NCBI GenBank assembly: GCA_903905455.1
Contig: CAIVGN010000106.1
Coordinates: 38,129 to 102,128 of the forward strand
Direction of reading: 5' to 3'
DNA: 64,000 nucleotides
Source: an uncultured Archangium sp.
GTDB lineage: Bacteria; Myxococcota; Myxococcia; Myxococcales; Myxococcaceae
Part shown: in pieces, positions 36,601-45,778 of the stretch
Position numbering within the stretch: position 1 is the first letter of the stretch
Layout of the letters: each line of letters starts with the position of its first letter
Position numbers and translations under genes: made by a program
Notes under the pieces: generated by a model
What the model saw: the letters and a program-made list of their open reading frames with translations, nothing else
What the model was told of the DNA's origin: nothing
Databases searched by the model: none

Positions 36601-37317
36601 TCAGCTCTTGGTGTTGGCGCGGATCGCGTCGACGAGGTTGCGCATCCACTTCTCGTATTCGGCGGAGCGACCCGTGGGGTCGATGTCGAGCGACTCGCTC
36701 ATCACGTAGGTGATGGTGGCCTGGGCGGTGTCGTACGAGATGCGCACGCGCACCAGGCCCTTGCGGTGGTTGAGGCGGGCGATGAGGGCGCCGGTGGGCT
36801 CCTCCTGCTCGATGACCCAGCTGTGCTGGGTGAGGGCCCGCTGCAGGGCGCCCTTGAGGTTCTCGGGCTTCTGCTTCACCTCGAAGACCGCGAGCGTGGG
36901 CGCGGGGGGCACGGCGGCGACCGGGGCGACGACGACCGGCTTCTTGAGCGCGTCGCGGATGCTCGACTCGAGGTTGGCGACCCACTTGTCGTAGTTGCGG
37001 CCCGCGCCATCGGCCTGGAGGCCCTTGATGGTCACGCGATCGGGCCCGTACTGCATGTCCACGCGCACCGTGACGCCCTTGTGCGGGAGCCGGGCGACGA
37101 TGTCCGCGCCGTTCTCCTGCTCGGCGACCCAGCCGCGGGAGCTCATGGCGTTGATGATCGCGGCGCGCACCTCGGCGAGGTCGTGCTGCTCGGCGAGGAG
37201 CACCTGGCGCGGCTCCGCGGTCGAGAGATCGACGTCAGGCACGGCCTTCTTCCCACAGCCGACGACCAGCAGCAGCCCCACCACCACGACACCGACCCGC
37301 GCGACATGTCCGACCAT
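36601..37317 (-). CDS. Lipoprotein with two copies of an ~80-residue domain
   Basis: The 238-residue product has a lipoprotein signal peptide ending in the lipobox LLLVVGC (Cys21), so it should be membrane-anchored in the periplasm. The mature part has two repeats: about residues 44-124 (DLAEVRAAIINAMSSRGWVA, ADIVARLPHKGVTVRVDMQY, NYDKWVANLESSIRDAL) and about 153-236 (NLKGALQRALTQHSWVIEQE, TGALIARLNHRKGLVRVRIS, EYEKWMRNLVDAIRANT). A Pro/Ala/Val linker joins them. I do not recognise the family. It lies between gltB and thrC, all on the minus strand. Confidence 0.7.
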   Translation of the reverse strand: MVGHVARVGVVVVGLLLVVGCGKKAVPDVDLSTAEPRQVLLAEQHDLAEVRAAIINAMSSRGWVAEQENGADIVARLPHKGVTVRVDMQYGPDRVTIKGLQADGAGRNYDKWVANLESSIRDALKKPVVVAPVAAVPPAPTLAVFEVKQKPENLKGALQRALTQHSWVIEQEEPTGALIARLNHRKGLVRVRISYDTAQATITYVMSESLDIDPTGRSAEYEKWMRNLVDAIRANTKS

Positions 37318-37357
37318 ATGACCTCCAATGAAAGGGAAGATTGCGACCCACCCCTTA

Positions 37358-38608
37358 CTACGAGAGTTGGGCGGCGAGTGCCTCGAGCGTCGGCTCGATG
37401 GGCGTGGCGTGGGCGGGCCGGGAGAGGATCTCCGCGAGCGCCGGGGGCACCGGCACCGGGCGACCGATCAACGGCTCGACGATCGAATCGAACTTCGCGG
37501 GGTGGGCGGTGGCCGCGACGATCCACGTGCCCTTCGCGCCCGCGGCGCGAACCCGCCGGAGCACCTCGACGCCGCACGCGGTGTGCGGGCAGATGATCTC
37601 GCTCGAGTGCTTGATGGTGGCGCGAATGGTCTCGTCATCGACCCAGTCGGCGCTCACCACCTTCGCGACGTCGGGGAAGCGGTGACGCAGGCGCTCGACG
37701 TTGCTGGGGGCCCCCACGTCCATCGCGTTGGCGAGGGTGGCGATGCTCGACTTCGGCTCGTAGCGGCCCGTGGCCACGAAATCGGCCAGCACCCGGTTGG
37801 CGTTGGTCGCCAGCACCACGCGGTCGATGGGCAGCCCACACTCCTTCGCCAGCAGGCAGGCGAACGCGTTGCCGAGGTTCCCCGTGGGGATCACGAACGA
37901 GGGAGCGCCCTGCCCGCGCGTCACCGCCGAGAGCGAGGCGTGCGCGTAGTACGCCATCTGCGGCAGCAGGCGGCCGAGGCTGATGCTGTTGGCCGAGGCC
38001 AGCGCGTGCTGCGCCGAGAGCGCGCGATCCGAGAAGGCCGCCTTCACCAGGCGCTGGCAGTCGTCGAAGGTGCCGTTGACGCGGAGCGCGGTGACGTTGT
38101 CCCCGAAGGCGCCGAGCTGGTGCGCCTGGCGCGGAGACACGCGGCCGTCGGGGTAGAGGATGATCACCCGGAAGCCCGCCCGCCGATGGAACGCGGAGGC
38201 CACGGCCGCCCCGGTGTCACCCGAGGTCGCGACCAGCACCGTGGTCACCCGCCCCGGCTGCTGCAGGCGAGAGAGACACGCCGCGAGGAACCGCGCCCCG
38301 AAGTCCTTGAACGCCGCGGTCGGGCCGTGGAAGAGCTCGAGCAGTCCGGTGTCTTCCGCGATCCACCGCGTCGGGGCGTCGAAGGTGAACGCCTCCTGGA
38401 TGATGGTGTCGAGGTCTGCGGCCAGCGGCTCGTCGGCGAAGAACGGGCGCAGCAACGTGACCGCGCGGGTGCGCAGCTCGTCACCCCAGGGGCCAACGTG
38501 AGCGGGCATCACTGGCGGCATGTAGAGGCCGCCGTCGGGGGCGAGCCCCAGGGAGATCGCCTGGGACAAGGTCACTTCGCTGCCACCGCGCGTGCTGAAG
38601 ACCCTCAT
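37358..38608 (-). CDS. thrC: Threonine synthase
   Basis: ThrC converts O-phosphohomoserine to threonine with PLP. The 416-residue product starts MRVFSTRGGSEVTLSQAISL, has the PLP-lysine motif FHGPTAAFKDFGARFLAACL (Lys near residue 107), VATSGDTGAAVASAFHRRAG and IPTGNLGNAFACLLAKECGL for phosphate binding. It follows thrB with an ATGA overlap. Confidence 0.95.
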   Translation of the reverse strand: MRVFSTRGGSEVTLSQAISLGLAPDGGLYMPPVMPAHVGPWGDELRTRAVTLLRPFFADEPLAADLDTIIQEAFTFDAPTRWIAEDTGLLELFHGPTAAFKDFGARFLAACLSRLQQPGRVTTVLVATSGDTGAAVASAFHRRAGFRVIILYPDGRVSPRQAHQLGAFGDNVTALRVNGTFDDCQRLVKAAFSDRALSAQHALASANSISLGRLLPQMAYYAHASLSAVTRGQGAPSFVIPTGNLGNAFACLLAKECGLPIDRVVLATNANRVLADFVATGRYEPKSSIATLANAMDVGAPSNVERLRHRFPDVAKVVSADWVDDETIRATIKHSSEIICPHTACGVEVLRRVRAAGAKGTWIVAATAHPAKFDSIVEPLIGRPVPVPPALAEILSRPAHATPIEPTLEALAAQLS

Positions 38609-39528
38609 GCGATCACCCTCGCCGCCGGCCCGCTCACGGGGCTGACGAAACGATCGCTCTCGAGGCCCGCGCTCTTGAACGCGGCCGCCATCTCGAGCGA
38701 CGCGCGCTCTGCCTTCTGTGCCGAATCGAACCACCCAAACACGCTGGGCCCGGCCCCGGAGATGCTCGAGCCGAGCGCCCCCGAATCCAGCGCCGCCTGC
38801 TTCACCAGCGCGAAGCCAGGGATCAACGAGGCGCGGCGGGGCTCGACCAGCACGTCCCGGAAGCCACGGCGGATCAGCGAGGCGTCGTTGGTGAAGCACC
38901 CGGCCAGCAGCAACGCGAGACCTTCGCTCTGCACCACGAAGTCGTGCAGCTCGTACGCGCCCTTGAGCGCCGCCCTCGCCTTGCGCGTCTCGAGCACGAA
39001 GTGCGGGTGCACCAGCGCGACGTAGAGCCAGTCAGGCGTGGGCACCTTCACCGCGGCGCCGTGTTCGGGGGCGATCACCAGGCCGCCCAGCAACATGGGG
39101 CCGACGTTGTCCCCGTGCGCCGAGCCGGTGGCCGCGGCCTCACCCTGGATCGCCGACTGGTACAGCACCTCGAGGCCCACCGGGACGTCGAGCACCGCGT
39201 TGGCCGCGACGACCGCCGCCACGGCCGAGGCCGCCGATCCGCCCATGCCCGAGCCCATGGCGATGCCCTTGTCGATCTCCACGTCGAAGCCGATGCCCGG
39301 GGGCACCGACTTCAGCAGCGTGAGCAAGGCGCGCCCGGCGGTGTTGTCCTCGGCGGCCAGCGGGAGCGGGATCGCCGCCCCGCGGATCTCGAGGATGCGC
39401 ACCTGGCCTGAGTCGGTGCGGGTCACGGTGACGCGATCTCCGGGCCCCGCGACCGAGTGCCCGAGGATGTCGAAGCCCACCGCGACGTTGCCGATCGACG
39501 CCGGCGAGAACGCCGTGGCGCGCTTCAC
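38605..39528 (-). CDS. thrB: Homoserine kinase (GHMP family)
   Basis: ThrB phosphorylates homoserine. The 307-residue product has the GHMP N-terminal motif SPASIGNVAVGFDILGHSVA, the ATP loop KGIAMGSGMGGSAASAVAAV and the C-terminal SSISGAGPSVFGWFDSAQ. The start is a GTG at 39526-39528 overlapping the thrA stop (GTGA), and its own stop overlaps the thrC start. The thrA-thrB-thrC order and the overlaps give one translationally coupled threonine operon. Confidence 0.95.
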   Translation of the reverse strand: MKRATAFSPASIGNVAVGFDILGHSVAGPGDRVTVTRTDSGQVRILEIRGAAIPLPLAAEDNTAGRALLTLLKSVPPGIGFDVEIDKGIAMGSGMGGSAASAVAAVVAANAVLDVPVGLEVLYQSAIQGEAAATGSAHGDNVGPMLLGGLVIAPEHGAAVKVPTPDWLYVALVHPHFVLETRKARAALKGAYELHDFVVQSEGLALLLAGCFTNDASLIRRGFRDVLVEPRRASLIPGFALVKQAALDSGALGSSISGAGPSVFGWFDSAQKAERASLEMAAAFKSAGLESDRFVSPVSGPAARVIA

Positions 39529-41942
39529 AGCTTCGCCCCGAGCCCCGCCGCCACGCGCAGCAGGTCGGCGAACACGCCCGCCGCCGTGACCTCCGGACCG
39601 GCGCCCGGGCCCTGCACCACCAACGGGTTCTGGTGGTACCGGCGCGTGGTGAACTGCACCACGTTGTCGGTGAGCCGAATGTGCGCGAACGCATGATCGG
39701 AAGGGAGCGCGAGCAGGCCCACGCTCGCCTTCCCGCCCTTCTCGAGCTTCGCCACGTAGCGCAGCACCTGCTTGCCGTTCTTCGCGGCCTCGAGCTTCGC
39801 GAGCATCGGCCCGTCGAGCTCGGTGAGCCGCGCCATGAACTCGGCCACCGGCACTTGACGCAGCGCCACAGGCACGAGCGACTCGAGCGCGATGTCTTCG
39901 AGCGCGGTCTTCCACCCGTTCTCGCGCGCGAGGATCACCAGCTTGCGCGCCACGTCGAGGCCGGAGAGGTCGTCGCGCGGGTCGGGCTCGGTGTAGCCGA
40001 GCTCCTTCGCCTGCTTGACCAGGGTGCTGAAGGGCACCGCCCCGTCGAACTTGTTGAAGAGGTACGCCAGCGTGCCGGAGAAGATGCCCTCGACCGAGAG
40101 CACCTCGTCGCCGGTGTCGATCAGGTCGCGCAGCGTGGTGATCACCGGCAGGCCCGCGCCGACGGTCGACTCGTAGCGGAACCGCGCGCCCTGGTGCTTG
40201 ATGGCCTCGTAGCGTGCCCACGGCCCCGAGCCCGCGCTCTTGTTGGGGGTGATGACGTGGATGCCGCGCTCGAGCCAGCCAGCGTAGCGGTTGGCGACGT
40301 CGTTGCTCGAGCTGCAGTCGACGATCACCGCGTGCGGCAGGTGATCGGTCTGCACGTGGGCGGCGAACTTGTCGAGATCGGTGTCTTCGTTGAACTGAGA
40401 CTTCACGTCGTCGAGCGAGAGCATGGGATCGGCGAGCACCATGCGCTTGCTGCCCACCACCGCGCGCACCCGCAGGTCGACGTTCGACTCGCGCAGCAGC
40501 CGTTCGCGCGCGTCGTGCAACTGGCGCAGGAACGCCGCGCCCACGTTGCCCGGGCCGATCACCCCCACGGAGATGGTCTGGGCCGAGAGGTAGAAGCCGG
40601 CGTGCACCGCGCGCAGCGCCCGCTTGGCCTCGGAGGCGTCGATGGCCACCGAGATGTTCCGCTCCGAGGAGCCCTGGGCGATCATCCGCACGTTGATGTG
40701 CGCGCGGCCCAGCGCGTTGAACAACCGCGCCGCGACGCCGGGCGTGCCCGCCATGCCGTCACCGACGACCGCGAGGGCCGCGATGCCCTGGGTCACCACC
40801 ACGTTGGTCAGCTGCTTCGTCGCCAGCTCGCGGGTGAAGGCCTCGTTGACCGCCTTCTTCGCCGCCTCGCCGTCGGTCTCGCGAATCACGCAGCAGATCG
40901 AGTGCTCCGACGAGCCCTGGGAGATCATCACCACCGACACGCCGGCCTGGCGCAGCGCCCCGAACGCACGCTCGGCGGTACCGGGCACGCCGATCATCCC
41001 TGCGCCTTCGATGTTGAGGATGGCGAGGCCGGTGAACGTGGTGACGCCCTTGACCGGCGTCGACAGGTCGCGGGCCGCGGAGATGCGGGTGCCGGGGTGC
41101 GTGGGGTTGAAGGTGCTGCGCGCGATGATGGGGATGCCGCGCTCGAAGGCCGGGGTCATCGTCTGGGGGTGAATGACCTTGGCGCCGAAGTACGCCAGCT
41201 CGCAGGCCTCGCTGTACGAGAGCTGGTTGATGAGCACCGCCTCGGGCACCAGCCGAGGGTCCGCCGAGAGCACGCCGTCGACGTCGCTCCAGATGTGCAG
41301 CTCCTTCGCGCCGAACAGCACCGCGAAGATCGCCCCCGAGTAGTCGCTGCCGTTGCGCCCCAGGGTGGTGATGCGGCCCTCTTTGCTGCGCGCCACGAAG
41401 CCGGTGACGATGGTGCGTTCGCCCAAGGGGCCCTTGAGCTTCGCCTGCGAGAGGTCCCACTGCACCATCGCGCCCAGCTCGCTCTTCTCGACGACCAGCA
41501 CCTCGCGGGCGTCGAGCCAGCGGCTGACGACCCCGCGGGCGCGGAAGGTGGCGTCGACCATCAGCGACGACCAGACCTCGCCCAGGCCGCTGACGAGATC
41601 GAGCAGGTCGGAGGACACCGCGCCGATCAACGACTGCGCGTGGAGCAGGTCTCGCAGCGACGCGAATTCCGCGCGGAAGCGCTCGAGCACCGGCTCGACC
41701 TTCTCGCCCAGCAGGGTGTGCGCGGTCTCGACGTGCCGCTTCTCGAGCGAGGTCAGCGCGTCGCGCCAGCCCAGGTCCCGCGCGGCGGCGAGGTTGACGA
41801 GGTTGATGAGCGCGTCCGTCACGCCCTGCATCGCCGAGATGACGACGACCTGGTCTTCCTGGCGCGCCAGCAAGATGTCGACGACCCGGGAAATCCGCTC
41901 TGCGTTGGCGACGCTGCTTCCACCGAATTTGTGACCGATCAC
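39525..41942 (-). CDS. thrA: Bifunctional aspartokinase/homoserine dehydrogenase
   Basis: This 805-residue fusion catalyses the first and third steps from aspartate to threonine. Residues 1-290 are the aspartokinase domain (VIGHKFGGSSVANAERISRV; the Lys-Phe-Gly-Gly motif), 300-460 two ACT regulatory domains (for example VPGTAERAFGALRQAGVSVV and GTPGVAARLFNALGRAHINV), 470-805 homoserine dehydrogenase with SVGVIGPGNVGAAFLRQL for NADP and EGIFSGTLAYLFNKFDGA. Length matches E. coli ThrA (820). The GTG at 41942 gives the expected start but has no Shine-Dalgarno sequence. Confidence 0.94.
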   Translation of the reverse strand: MIGHKFGGSSVANAERISRVVDILLARQEDQVVVISAMQGVTDALINLVNLAAARDLGWRDALTSLEKRHVETAHTLLGEKVEPVLERFRAEFASLRDLLHAQSLIGAVSSDLLDLVSGLGEVWSSLMVDATFRARGVVSRWLDAREVLVVEKSELGAMVQWDLSQAKLKGPLGERTIVTGFVARSKEGRITTLGRNGSDYSGAIFAVLFGAKELHIWSDVDGVLSADPRLVPEAVLINQLSYSEACELAYFGAKVIHPQTMTPAFERGIPIIARSTFNPTHPGTRISAARDLSTPVKGVTTFTGLAILNIEGAGMIGVPGTAERAFGALRQAGVSVVMISQGSSEHSICCVIRETDGEAAKKAVNEAFTRELATKQLTNVVVTQGIAALAVVGDGMAGTPGVAARLFNALGRAHINVRMIAQGSSERNISVAIDASEAKRALRAVHAGFYLSAQTISVGVIGPGNVGAAFLRQLHDARERLLRESNVDLRVRAVVGSKRMVLADPMLSLDDVKSQFNEDTDLDKFAAHVQTDHLPHAVIVDCSSSNDVANRYAGWLERGIHVITPNKSAGSGPWARYEAIKHQGARFRYESTVGAGLPVITTLRDLIDTGDEVLSVEGIFSGTLAYLFNKFDGAVPFSTLVKQAKELGYTEPDPRDDLSGLDVARKLVILARENGWKTALEDIALESLVPVALRQVPVAEFMARLTELDGPMLAKLEAAKNGKQVLRYVAKLEKGGKASVGLLALPSDHAFAHIRLTDNVVQFTTRRYHQNPLVVQGPGAGPEVTAAGVFADLLRVAAGLGAKL

Positions 41943-41970
41943 GGCGCGGACAGTAATCGATCGACCCGAC

Positions 41971-43407
41971 TTAACGAGGCTGCAACTGCGGGGGCGGCGC
42001 GATGACCTCGGGCGCCCGCAACTGCACCGGCTCACCGACGGCCCGGGTGAGCGCGCGGAGCCCGACCTGGATCTCGTAGTACGCCTGCACGCGCTGCATG
42101 CTGGCCTGCGCGTAGGCGGAGAAGGAGTCCACCAGCTCGCGGGTGTCGGTCGTGCCCAGCTCGAAGGCGGTGTAGGCGGTGGTCGCCCAGCGCCGCGCCT
42201 GCTTCTCGGCCTCGCCCTGCCTCTGGGCCTTGAGGAGCGCCAGGTTGGTCTCGCCCCAGCCCTTCTCGATCTCGAGCTGCACCGCGGCCCCGAGGAGGTC
42301 GCGCTGGTGCTGCATCTTCTCGTACTCGGCCCGGGCCTGCTCCAGGTAGATGCCCTTCTGCGGGAAGTCCCACTGGTACTTCATGACCAGGCCGACGCCG
42401 GCCGAGAGATCGTTGTACGGGTCGAAGGCGAAGGGCGAGACCTGCCGCGTGGAGCTGGTGGTCCACATCCACCGGAAGAAGCCGGCGATGCCGAAGTCCG
42501 GGTAGTACATCGCCTCGCGGATCTTCACTTCCTGCTCGCGGGCGGCGAGGCCCGCGGCGATGGCCCGGAGCTCGGGGCGGTGATCGGCGGCGGTGATCAC
42601 CAGCGCGTCGACCGGCTGGAGCACGCCTTCCGGCAAGGTGAGATCCTCGTACTGCACCTCGACCACCTCGGCCGGCCCGGCGGCGATCAGCAGTCGAATG
42701 GCGGCGAGCGCGAACTGGGCACCGTTGGCCGCCTGGGCCTTCTGCACCTCGCCCTGCTGGCGGTAGAAGGCCATCTTGTAGAGGTCCATCTGCGTGACCT
42801 GGTCGCTGCCTTCGGCGCGCAGCCGCTTGAGGAGCTTCTCGGCATCCTCGAGGCGCTTGAGCGTGTCCTCGATCACCGTCTCGCCGGACCTGGCGAAGCA
42901 GTACCCGTAGAAGGCCTGGGCGGCCTGGAACTCGGCCTCGTCCTGGGCGCGGGTGGTCAGCGCCTCGCCGGCCTCCACGCCCTTCTTGCCGGCCTCCTCG
43001 AGCGCGTCGAGCTTGCCGAAGGTGTAGATGGGGAGCACGGCCTCGGCGCCCGCGCGGAGCATCACGCCAGGCTGCCCGAAGTCGAGATCGTACATCAGGG
43101 TCGACTTGGTCAGCGGCGGCCCACCGAGCCCGTCGTTGCGCGCCTCGGGCGTGGGGCCGGCGACCATGAAGTACGAGTCGATGCGCGGGAACCAGGCCCA
43201 GCGCGCCTCGTCGTAGCGCGAGCGGTAGTAGCGCAGCTGCGCCTGGGCTTCCTTGACCCGGTGATCGTTGGCCCGGGCCCGGTCGATGATCTGGGGAAGC
43301 GTCAACGGCGCGGCCGGGGCGAACGCGGAGGCCAGCAGAATGACGAAGCAAATCAGGCGCAAAGCGCGGGCACTCTGCCGCAGCGTGTCGACGATTTGAA
43401 GGACCAT
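41971..43407 (-). CDS. TolC-family outer-membrane efflux protein
   Basis: The 478-residue product has a signal peptide (basic n-region, then ICFVILLASAFAPAAP) and the OEP pattern of helical hairpins and strands, with the repeat seen twice: APLTLPQIIDRARANDHRVK at the N-terminus, and the second half around DHRPELRAIAAGLAAREQEV. TolC-type proteins are trimeric outer-membrane channels for efflux or type I secretion. No inner-membrane pump or adaptor gene is nearby, so it may be shared. It starts 28 bases upstream of thrA, in the same direction, and diverges from an exported-protein gene. Confidence 0.82.
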   Translation of the reverse strand: MVLQIVDTLRQSARALRLICFVILLASAFAPAAPLTLPQIIDRARANDHRVKEAQAQLRYYRSRYDEARWAWFPRIDSYFMVAGPTPEARNDGLGGPPLTKSTLMYDLDFGQPGVMLRAGAEAVLPIYTFGKLDALEEAGKKGVEAGEALTTRAQDEAEFQAAQAFYGYCFARSGETVIEDTLKRLEDAEKLLKRLRAEGSDQVTQMDLYKMAFYRQQGEVQKAQAANGAQFALAAIRLLIAAGPAEVVEVQYEDLTLPEGVLQPVDALVITAADHRPELRAIAAGLAAREQEVKIREAMYYPDFGIAGFFRWMWTTSSTRQVSPFAFDPYNDLSAGVGLVMKYQWDFPQKGIYLEQARAEYEKMQHQRDLLGAAVQLEIEKGWGETNLALLKAQRQGEAEKQARRWATTAYTAFELGTTDTRELVDSFSAYAQASMQRVQAYYEIQVGLRALTRAVGEPVQLRAPEVIAPPPQLQPR

Positions 43408-43441
43408 CTGGCGACGCTGTGAAGGTGGAGGCGTATGGTCC

Positions 43442-44053
43442 GTGGTGATGCGCATGCTCCGAACCCTCGTCCTCGCCGCGCTGTCCCTGGCCCTCGTCGT
43501 CCACGCCGAGGAGCCGCGCAAGCTCAAGGGCTCGAAGAAGGAGTCCGCGCCGAAGCTCGACCTGGGGCTCCCCACCTTCGGCGCCATCCCCAAGGACCAG
43601 AAGCTGGAGTCGGCCAAGGGCAAGCCCGAAGCCCAGAACGCGCCGTCGGCCTCGCGCGCCGACGAGGGGTACACCGTGGTGCGGGTGGTGCACGGCAAGT
43701 CGTTCATCCGCGGCGCCGACGGCGCGAAGCCCTCGACCCCCTTCGCCCAGGTGACCGTCACCTCGAACCCCTTCAACACCGAGAAGTTCAGCTCGGTGGT
43801 GCGGGTGAAGTCACCGGCCAGGAAGAACGCGCGGATCGAGATCGCCATCCTCGACCAGCGCAGCGACACGGTGATGGAGGCCTCGGGGGAGCTGCGCTTC
43901 GGCAACGCCGAGGAGACCGAATGGCAGGTGGATTGGGAGCCGACCGGCATCCGCAACCCGGGCGAGTTCCAGGTGCTGGTGCGCGTAGGGGGAAACCCGC
44001 TGGGCACCTTCCCGCTCAAGGTCGCCGTCGCTGCCGAACCCGCAGCGAAATGA
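43442..44053 (+). CDS. Exported protein of unknown function
   Basis: The 203-residue product has a signal peptide (MRMLRTLVLAALSLALVVHA) and then a Lys-rich stretch, a linker and a beta-rich domain from about residue 75 (DEGYTVVRVVHGKSFIRGAD, RKNARIEIAILDQRSDTVME, EFQVLVRVGGNPLGTFPLKV), reminiscent of an immunoglobulin-like fold. I do not recognise the family. Three starts in 7 bases (GTG 43442, GTG 43445, ATG 43448) follow GGTGGAGG; the first is used here, and the ATG is nearly as likely. It starts 34 bases from the divergent TolC-like gene. Confidence 0.6.
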   Translation: MVMRMLRTLVLAALSLALVVHAEEPRKLKGSKKESAPKLDLGLPTFGAIPKDQKLESAKGKPEAQNAPSASRADEGYTVVRVVHGKSFIRGADGAKPSTPFAQVTVTSNPFNTEKFSSVVRVKSPARKNARIEIAILDQRSDTVMEASGELRFGNAEETEWQVDWEPTGIRNPGEFQVLVRVGGNPLGTFPLKVAVAAEPAAK

Positions 44054-44089
44054 CTTCTGACGGATTTCGAAAAGCACTATGTCGCGCGC

Positions 44090-45004
44090 GTGGCCTACTC
44101 CGCGCGCGTCAAGCAGATCCTCTCCTGGTACCCCTCGGACACCCCCGGTGTGCTGACGAACCTCGCGCGGTTGCTCAACACGGGCACGCTGGCGGGCACC
44201 GGTAAGCTGGTCATCCTCCCCGTCGACCAGGGCTTCGAGCACGGCCCGGCGCGATCCTTCCAGCCGAACCCCGCAGGCTACGACCCCGACTACCACCCGC
44301 AGCTGGCCATGGACTCGGGCTGCAACGCCTACGCGGCGCCGCTGGGCTTCCTCGAGGCCGTCGCCGGCAAGCTGTGCGGCGAGATCCCCCTCATCCTCAA
44401 GCTCAACAACTCCGACTCGCTCTCGAAGGTCGAGCCGATGTCGGCGCTGACCGGCTCGGTGAAGGACGCCGTGCGCCTGGGCTGCGCGGCCATCGGCTAC
44501 ACGATCTACCCGGGCTCGGCGGAGCGCAACCAGCAGTACCAGGACCTGCGAGACCTGATCGCCGAGGCGAAGGCGGCGGGCCTGCCCACCGTGCTCTGGG
44601 CCTACCCCCGCGGCAACCTCTCGAAGGCCGGCGAGACGGCGACCGACGTGGTGGCCTACGCGGCGCAGATCTCCGCGCAGCTCGGGGCGCACGTCATCAA
44701 GGTCAAGCCGCCCGCCGACTTCATCGAGCAGGCCGAAGCGAAGAAGGTGTTCGAGAAGTATTCCATTCCAACCAAGACGATGGCCGATCGCGTGCGCCAC
44801 GTGGTGCAGAGCGCGTTCAACGGCAAGCGCATCGTCATCTTCTCGGGGGGCGAGGCGAAGGACACCGCGTCGCTGCTCGAGGAGATCAAGGGCATCAAGG
44901 ACGGCGGAGGTTTCGGCTCGATCATGGGCCGCAACGCCTTCCAGCGCCCGCGCGAAGAAGCCCTCAAGCTGCTCTCCGACGTGATGAAGGTCTACGAGAG
45001 CTGA
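44090..45004 (+). CDS. fbaB: Fructose-bisphosphate aldolase, class I (archaeal/DhnA type)
   Basis: This enzyme cleaves fructose-1,6-bisphosphate through a Schiff base, without metal. The 304-residue product has the DhnA-type layout: LVILPVDQGFEHGPARSFQP, LILKLNNSDSLSKVEPMSAL, the segment TVLWAYPRGNLSKAGETATD, HVIKVKPPADFIEQAEAKKV with the candidate Schiff-base lysine, and the phosphate loop VIFSGGEAKDTASLLEEIKG. The GTG at 44090 is the only suitable start downstream of a stop at 44051; no clear ribosome-binding sequence precedes it. Confidence 0.88.
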   Translation: MAYSARVKQILSWYPSDTPGVLTNLARLLNTGTLAGTGKLVILPVDQGFEHGPARSFQPNPAGYDPDYHPQLAMDSGCNAYAAPLGFLEAVAGKLCGEIPLILKLNNSDSLSKVEPMSALTGSVKDAVRLGCAAIGYTIYPGSAERNQQYQDLRDLIAEAKAAGLPTVLWAYPRGNLSKAGETATDVVAYAAQISAQLGAHVIKVKPPADFIEQAEAKKVFEKYSIPTKTMADRVRHVVQSAFNGKRIVIFSGGEAKDTASLLEEIKGIKDGGGFGSIMGRNAFQRPREEALKLLSDVMKVYES

Positions 45005-45042
45005 AGTTCCCCCGCAGTCTGAACAACGAAGGAAACACCACC

Positions 45043-45768
45043 GTGAAGAAGCTGATTTCCGTGCTGTGCCTGACGGGTTCGCTCGCGTTCGCCGCGCCGC
45101 CCCCGAAAGAGAAGGCCCCTCCTGCCGACGCCCCCGTGGCGGCCAAGGCGGCCCCGCTGACCCCTGAAGAGCGCAAGAAGGTGCTCTACGCGCTCGGCGC
45201 CCTCGTGGCGCAGCGCACCCCGCTCGCCCAGGCCGGGCTGAACGAGGAAGAGCTGACCGAGGTGATGGCGGGCTTCATGGACGCCACCCTGAACAAGCCG
45301 CTCAAGGTCCCCACGGCCGAGGCGATGCCCAAGGTCGACCAGTTCTTGAAGGAGCGCCAGAAGCAGCGCGCGGAAGAGGAGAAGGGCAAGGGCTCGAAGT
45401 ACCTCGCCGACCAGGCGGCGGCCCCCGGCGCGAAGAAGACGGCCTCGGGCCTGATCTACTTCGAGACCACCCCCGGCACCGGCGCGCAGCCCGCGCCGAC
45501 CGACACGGTCAAGGTTCACTACAAGGGCACGCTGGTCAACGGCACCGAGTTCGACTCGTCGTACAAGCGCGGCACCCCGGCCGAGTTCCCCCTCTCGGGC
45601 GTCATCAAGTGCTGGACCGAAGGCGTGGCGATGATGAAGGTCGGCGGCAAGGCCAAGCTCGTGTGCCCCCCTGACATCGCCTACGGCGAGCGCGGCGCGG
45701 GCGGCAGCATTCCCCCGAACTCCGTCCTCAACTTCGAAGTCGAGCTCATCGGCATCAACGGAAAGTAA
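45043..45768 (+). CDS. FKBP-type peptidyl-prolyl isomerase, exported (first of a pair)
   Basis: The 241-residue product has a signal peptide (VKKLISVLCLTGSLAFAAPP), an FKBP N-terminal helical dimerisation region (about 40-110), and a C-terminal FKBP domain with DTVKVHYKGTLVNGTEFDSS, the active-site YKRGTPAEFPLSGVIKCWTE and IPPNSVLNFEVELIGI. This is the FkpA/Mip plan: a periplasmic folding catalyst. GTG start at 45043 with AAGGAA 8 bases before. It follows the aldolase by 38 bases and precedes a paralogue by 10. Confidence 0.88.
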   Translation: MKKLISVLCLTGSLAFAAPPPKEKAPPADAPVAAKAAPLTPEERKKVLYALGALVAQRTPLAQAGLNEEELTEVMAGFMDATLNKPLKVPTAEAMPKVDQFLKERQKQRAEEEKGKGSKYLADQAAAPGAKKTASGLIYFETTPGTGAQPAPTDTVKVHYKGTLVNGTEFDSSYKRGTPAEFPLSGVIKCWTEGVAMMKVGGKAKLVCPPDIAYGERGAGGSIPPNSVLNFEVELIGINGK

Positions 45769-45778
45769 CCAGAAACCC

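Noticed and set aside
39633..42005. Long plus-strand frame opposite thrA (790 codons)
   Set aside because: Antisense shadow; composition dominated by Val, Arg, His and Gly, with no known domain.
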